In this document: positions 43,570 to 47,566 of the stretch, piece by piece
Numbering within the stretch: position 1 is the first letter of the stretch
Layout of the letters: each line of letters begins with the position of its first letter
Origin: Oscillospiraceae bacterium
Lineage (GTDB): Bacteria; Bacillota; Clostridia; Oscillospirales; Oscillospiraceae
Direction: 5' to 3'
Length of the DNA: 47,566 nt
Assembly: GCA_020860205.1 (NCBI GenBank)
Contig: JAJBUU010000027.1
Location: 1-47,566 of the forward strand
The notes under the pieces: model-generated
Seen by the model: only the letters and a program-made list of their open reading frames with translations
The model's database searches: none
Told to the model about the DNA's origin: nothing
Program-made: the position numbers and the translations under genes

Positions 43570-46500
43570 AAAACACATTTACCCCCGCACAGCGTGCGGC
43601 GATTGAAAGTCGGGGCGGCGCGGTGCTGGTTTCCGCCGCCGCAGGCAGCGGAAAGACCAGCGTGCTGACCGAACGCCTGATTCGCCGCGTGGAGGAGGGC
43701 GAGGACATCGACCGCTTTCTGGTCATCACCTATACCCGCGCCGCAGCCGCCGAGCTGCGGGAGCGCATCATGGCCGCGCTGGGCCGCCGCGCGGCGGAGG
43801 AGCCGGAGGACAAACGCCTGCGCCGCCAGCAGACGCTCTGCTGCCGCGCGCATATCGGGACGATACACAGCTTCTGCTCCACGCTTTTGCGGGAAAACTG
43901 CCACCATCTGGGACTTTCACCCGCTTTCACGGTGATCGACGAGGAGCGGGCGGACGCGATAAAGAGCGCCGTTCTCTCCCGGCTGCTTGACCGGCGCTAT
44001 GAAACGATCGAGCACGACCCGGATTTCCGCCTGCTGGCGGATACCGTCGGCGCGGGGCGGGATGACCGGCGGCTCGAAAAAACTGTGCTGGCACTCTTTG
44101 AAAAGCTGCGCAGCCAGCCCTATCCGGAGGACTGGGCGGCGGCGCAGAAGGCGGAGCTGGAGCGGCAGGACGTGACCGACGTGGGGCAGACCATATGGGG
44201 ACAGGAGCTGCTCTCCGCGCTGCGATCCGAAGCCGCAGACTGGGCGGCGGCGATGGATGGCGCGGTGCAGGAGATCGCTGCGGCGGGTGGCGCGATCGCA
44301 AAGGCTTACGGCCCGTCCTTTTCCGAAACGGCGGATGCCCTGCGGGAGCTGGTACGCACGGTTTCACGCGGCTGGGACGCCGCACGGGACGCCTGCAAAG
44401 CCGTTCCGTTCACACGGCTTGGCGGACTGCGGGGATGGGACGACGCGGCGCTGAAATCGCGTGTGACCGCCGTGCGCGCCGGGTGCAAAAAGGCCATAGA
44501 GGGCTTCTCTGCGGGCGCGTTTTCCGCCGACTCCGCCCGCCTGCTGCGCGACCTGCGGGCGGCAGCGCCCGCGATGTGCGCGCTGCTGGATTTGACGGGC
44601 GCGTTCAGCGCGGCGTTCCAGGCGGAAAAGAACCGTCGGGGATATTTGGATTTTTCCGATTTGGAGCATTACGCCGCGCAGCTTCTGGTGGATAAGGCCA
44701 GCGGCGCGCCGACATGGATCGCGGTGGAAACGGGGCAGCGCTTTGTGGAGATCATGGTGGACGAATATCAGGACGCCAGCCCAGTGCAGGAGATGATCTT
44801 CCGCGCCCTTTCGGACGGGGAACGGAAGCTCTTTCTCGTCGGAGACGTGAAGCAGTCCATCTATCGGTTCCGTCTGGCCGACCCGGCGCTGTTTCTGGAA
44901 AAATACCGCCGCTATGCTCCGGCGGAAACGGCGGCAGAGGGTGCGCCAAAACGGATCTTGCTTCAGGAAAACTTCCGCTCCCGCCGCCCGGTGCTGGAAG
45001 CCGCAAATCAGGTCTTTTCCACCATCATGTCGGAAACACTGGGAGAGATGGACTACGGCGCGGATGCGGCGCTGCGCTATGGCGCGGCGTTTTACCCGGA
45101 GGACGGGGATGCGCCCGTGGAGCTTGCGATTTTGGACGCCGGTGCATCGGACGGGGAGGAGGAAGCGCCGGAGAAGGCCGAGCTGGAGGCGCGCTATGTG
45201 GCCCGGCGCATTTTGGAGCTGATGCGCGCCGGTGCGCCCGTGACCACGCCGGAGGGTGCGCGCCGCTGCGACTGGAATGATTTTGTCATCCTGCTGCGCG
45301 CGCCCGGCGCGCGGGGCGCGGTGTTCCATCGGGTGCTGGCGGAGGCCGGTATCCCTGTGCAGAGCCGCCAGAGCGGCGGCTTTTTCACCAGCCTGGAAGT
45401 TACCGTTGCGGTCAACCTGCTCTCGCTGATCGACAATCCACACGCCGATGTGCCGCTCATCAGCGTGCTGCGCTCCCCGGTATTCGGCTTTGACGCGGAC
45501 GCGCTGAGCGCGGTGCGCGCCGGGTGTCGGGATGGGAGCTATTATGACGCGGTGCGCGCCGCCGCTGCGGACGGAGATGAAAGATGCGCCGCGTTCCTCC
45601 GGCTGCTGGATACATGGCGCGCGCTGGCGCCCGACCTGCCGCTGGATCGGCTGCTCTGGCGCGTCTGCGCGGATACCGACCTGTTTGCCGTCTGCGCCGC
45701 CATGCGCGACGGAGATGCGCGCCGTGCGAACCTGACCCGGCTTTTTACTTATGCGCAGGGCTTCACGGCGGATGGGCGTCACGGGGTATTCCGATTCGTG
45801 CGCTATTTGCAGACGCTGGCCGAAAAGGGCGCGGAGCCGCCCTGCGACAGCGGCGGGAACGCGGTGCGGATTTTGAGCGTCCACCGGTCAAAGGGGCTGG
45901 AATTTCCATTCGTGTTCCTCTGCGACCTCTCGCACCTGTTCAACCATTCCGACGCGCGGGAGTGCGTGCTGATGCACAGCGCGCTGGGACTGGGGCCAAA
46001 ATTCATGGACAGCGCGCACGGCGTGGAATACCCCACGGTGGCGCGCCGCGCCATTGAGCGCCGCCTGGCGACGGAGATGCTCAGCGAGGAAATGCGCGTG
46101 CTCTATGTTGCGATGACGCGGGCAAAGGAGCGGCTGGTGATGACCTGCACGTGGAAAAACGCCGCCGCCACGCTGGAAAAGGTGCAAAACGGCGCGCCGC
46201 CGCTGCCTGCCATATTGCGCGCCGCACCCTCGTCCGACCGCTGGATCGCGCAGGCTGCGCCGCCCGGCGGCGCAATCCGTGTGGAGATCATCGACAATGT
46301 GGCCGCGCCGGAGGCGGAGCCGACTCCGCCGGAGACAGAGACGGCGGGCGCGGAGGAGGCAGCATATGCAGAGCTGTGCGAAACGCTGCGCTTTGTCTAT
46401 CCGCACGCCGCTGCGGTGGCGCTTCCCTCCAAGCTGACCGCCACAGAGCTGAAGGGCGTTCTGTCCGCCGCACAGCCGGATGGCGACGCAGCCGGGCTGT

Positions 46501-47102
46501 TTCCGCCGGAACCGGAAGCGGCGGAAACGCCGTTCCGCCGGGTGGAGCTGGGTCGCCCGCGCCCGCTGAATGCAGCGGAGCGCGGCACGGCGACGCACAG
46601 CTTCCTGCAATATCTGGACTTTTCGCAGACGGAAACGCGCGCACAGCTGGAAGCGGAGCTGCGCCGTCTTTCCGCCGCCGGACGACTGGACGCGGACGCG
46701 GCTGCGGCAGTCGATCTGCATACGGTGCAGCGCCTGTTCGCTTCGCCGCTGGGACGGTCAATGCGCGGCGCGTCCGAGCTGCGCCGGGAGTTCCGTTTTA
46801 CGCTGCTCTCTCCCGCTGCGGACTATTTTCCCGGTGCGGAGGCGGACGAGACGCTGCTGCTGCAAGGCGTGGTAGACTGCTTCTTTGTGGAAAACGGCGC
46901 GGTCACCATCGTTGATTACAAGACCGACCGCGTCACGGCGGCGGAAGCTCCGGCGCGCGCCCGGCGCTATCAGAGCCAGCTCCGCGCTTATGCCAACGCG
47001 CTCCGCCGCATCCTGCATCTGCCGGTGTGTCGGTGCGTCCTCTGGTTCCTGCGTCCCGCCGTTGCGGTAGATGTTCCCGTCGACGCGGAGGGGACGTCCT
47101 GA
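43566..47102 (+). CDS. addA: AddAB helicase/nuclease subunit AddA
   Basis: 1178 residues. UvrD/Rep-type helicase with Walker A SAAAGSGKTSVLTERL (Lys30), IMVDEYQDASPVQ (motif II), FLVGDVKQSIYRFR (motif III), LQENFRSRRPVLEAAN (IV), VRILSVHRSKGLEFPFVFL (V) and RVLYVAMTRAKERLVM (VI), then a C-terminal RecB nuclease domain (AERGTATHSFLQYLD, VTIVDYKTDRV). All catalytic motifs are intact. The start at 43566 overlaps the addB stop; an earlier in-frame ATG at 43533 is less likely. Confidence 0.97.
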   Translation: MKNTFTPAQRAAIESRGGAVLVSAAAGSGKTSVLTERLIRRVEEGEDIDRFLVITYTRAAAAELRERIMAALGRRAAEEPEDKRLRRQQTLCCRAHIGTIHSFCSTLLRENCHHLGLSPAFTVIDEERADAIKSAVLSRLLDRRYETIEHDPDFRLLADTVGAGRDDRRLEKTVLALFEKLRSQPYPEDWAAAQKAELERQDVTDVGQTIWGQELLSALRSEAADWAAAMDGAVQEIAAAGGAIAKAYGPSFSETADALRELVRTVSRGWDAARDACKAVPFTRLGGLRGWDDAALKSRVTAVRAGCKKAIEGFSAGAFSADSARLLRDLRAAAPAMCALLDLTGAFSAAFQAEKNRRGYLDFSDLEHYAAQLLVDKASGAPTWIAVETGQRFVEIMVDEYQDASPVQEMIFRALSDGERKLFLVGDVKQSIYRFRLADPALFLEKYRRYAPAETAAEGAPKRILLQENFRSRRPVLEAANQVFSTIMSETLGEMDYGADAALRYGAAFYPEDGDAPVELAILDAGASDGEEEAPEKAELEARYVARRILELMRAGAPVTTPEGARRCDWNDFVILLRAPGARGAVFHRVLAEAGIPVQSRQSGGFFTSLEVTVAVNLLSLIDNPHADVPLISVLRSPVFGFDADALSAVRAGCRDGSYYDAVRAAAADGDERCAAFLRLLDTWRALAPDLPLDRLLWRVCADTDLFAVCAAMRDGDARRANLTRLFTYAQGFTADGRHGVFRFVRYLQTLAEKGAEPPCDSGGNAVRILSVHRSKGLEFPFVFLCDLSHLFNHSDARECVLMHSALGLGPKFMDSAHGVEYPTVARRAIERRLATEMLSEEMRVLYVAMTRAKERLVMTCTWKNAAATLEKVQNGAPPLPAILRAAPSSDRWIAQAAPPGGAIRVEIIDNVAAPEAEPTPPETETAGAEEAAYAELCETLRFVYPHAAAVALPSKLTATELKGVLSAAQPDGDAAGLFPPEPEAAETPFRRVELGRPRPLNAAERGTATHSFLQYLDFSQTETRAQLEAELRRLSAAGRLDADAAAAVDLHTVQRLFASPLGRSMRGASELRREFRFTLLSPAADYFPGAEADETLLLQGVVDCFFVENGAVTIVDYKTDRVTAAEAPARARRYQSQLRAYANALRRILHLPVCRCVLWFLRPAVAVDVPVDAEGTS

Positions 47103-47162
47103 CTGCGTTTTCTGTGGAAGCGCCGGTATTTTTTCACTTCTGTGCATTTGCAAAGCTTCAAC

Positions 47163-47218
47163 GTCAATTTTTGTTGAATTTCATGAATTGACAACGTACT
47201 GGGGATAGGCGTTATAAT
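47163..47218 (+). promoter_or_regulatory. Promoter region of the leucine-rich-repeat gene
   Basis: Consensus TTGACA (47188-47193) and TATAAT (47213-47218) separated by 19 bases, longer than the optimum 17. An inverted repeat GTCAATT (47163-47169)/AATTGAC (47186-47192) overlaps the -35 box and may be an operator. The leader to the ATG is about 60 bases. Nothing else is seen in 47103-47282. Confidence 0.65.
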
Positions 47219-47282
47219 GAATATTATGTTGTGGTTTGCAAAACATTCCGCTTCATAAATTATTTCTGAAGGAGAAGAAACA

Positions 47283-47566
47283 ATGAAAAGCATCAGAAAG
47301 CGTTTGGCAGTTCTGCTGGTTCTCTGCTTTGTCGTTTCGCTTGCGCCGCTGGCGCTGGCGGACGATGCAACAGGCGGGACCTGCGGGGAAAACGCAACAT
47401 GGACGCTGGAGGACGGCGTCCTGACCATCTCCGGCACGGGGGCGATGCAGGACTATACATCCCGCGACGAAATTCCGTGGTACCCGCTGCGGGACACGAT
47501 CACCAGCGCCGTCGTTGCCGACGGCATCACCTCCATCGGCGGAGGAGCCTTTGCAATTTGCAGCAG
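47283..47566 (+). CDS. Secreted leucine-rich-repeat (BspA-like) protein, truncated by window end
   Basis: The first 94 codons only. A signal peptide of about 26 residues ends LALA. Next comes the TCGENATWTLEDGVLTISGTGAMQDY module that typically opens clostridial surface proteins with LRR_5/BspA repeats, and the first repeat begins (AVVADGITSIGGGAF). AAGGAG precedes the ATG. The anchor and length are beyond the window. Probably a cell-surface or secreted protein. Confidence 0.85.
   Translation, partial: MKSIRKRLAVLLVLCFVVSLAPLALADDATGGTCGENATWTLEDGVLTISGTGAMQDYTSRDEIPWYPLRDTITSAVVADGITSIGGGAFAICS

Overview
The window looks like chromosomal DNA of a GC-rich, spore-forming member of the Clostridia, probably a gut Oscillospiraceae-type bacterium. 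The sporulation genes (SpoVAD, SpoVAE, a SpoVB-type flippase, CotF-type coat proteins), the AddAB repair nuclease, RNase M5, NrdR and the FtsEX plus coiled-coil M23 peptidase set all fit this. Promoters are standard sigma-A boxes with 17-base spacers. This placement is inferred from gene content, not from a database match.

Layout: 1-700 is mobile-element debris, with the C-terminus of a large serine recombinase next to an IS630-like transposase fragment. 798-3281 is a secreted SLH protein carrying a ceramidase-like domain and a DUF6273 domain. 3510-5297 is a visibly AT-richer PadR/DUF1700/DUF4097 envelope module with a palindromic operator over its own promoter. 5467-8534 holds sporulation genes. 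8619-16528 is an amino-acid ABC transporter followed, in a chain of overlapping genes, by an alanyl-tRNA editing protein, ComEC, DNA polymerase III delta and RNase M5. 17001-21332 runs leftward: M23 hydrolase, FtsX, FtsE and a PucR-type regulator.

21490-27422 contains a pseudouridine synthase, a DUF4830 protein, a spore-coat pair, a rhomboid-like zinc-ribbon membrane protein, a flavin reductase, and the divergent nrdR/guaB pair. 27466-33740 has a DacF-like protein whose catalytic serine is replaced by aspartate, divergent from a comEA - response regulator - histidine kinase - yqeG - M24 peptidase operon. 33730-34192 is a MITE-like element with terminal inverted repeats and six tandem 16/17-base units, directly upstream of a LysR gene. 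35268-38265 is rpsO-pnp with a structured 390-base spacer. 38414-40005 is a PutP-type sodium symporter, 40141-47102 is addBA, and the window ends inside a secreted leucine-rich-repeat protein.

There is no CRISPR array, rRNA or recognisable tRNA, and no obvious complete new multi-gene system. The items most worth a second look are the DacF-like pseudoenzyme, the MITE-like element, the foreign PadR module, the rhomboid-like protein without a catalytic motif, the SLH/ceramidase-like/DUF6273 fusion and the structured rpsO-pnp spacer.
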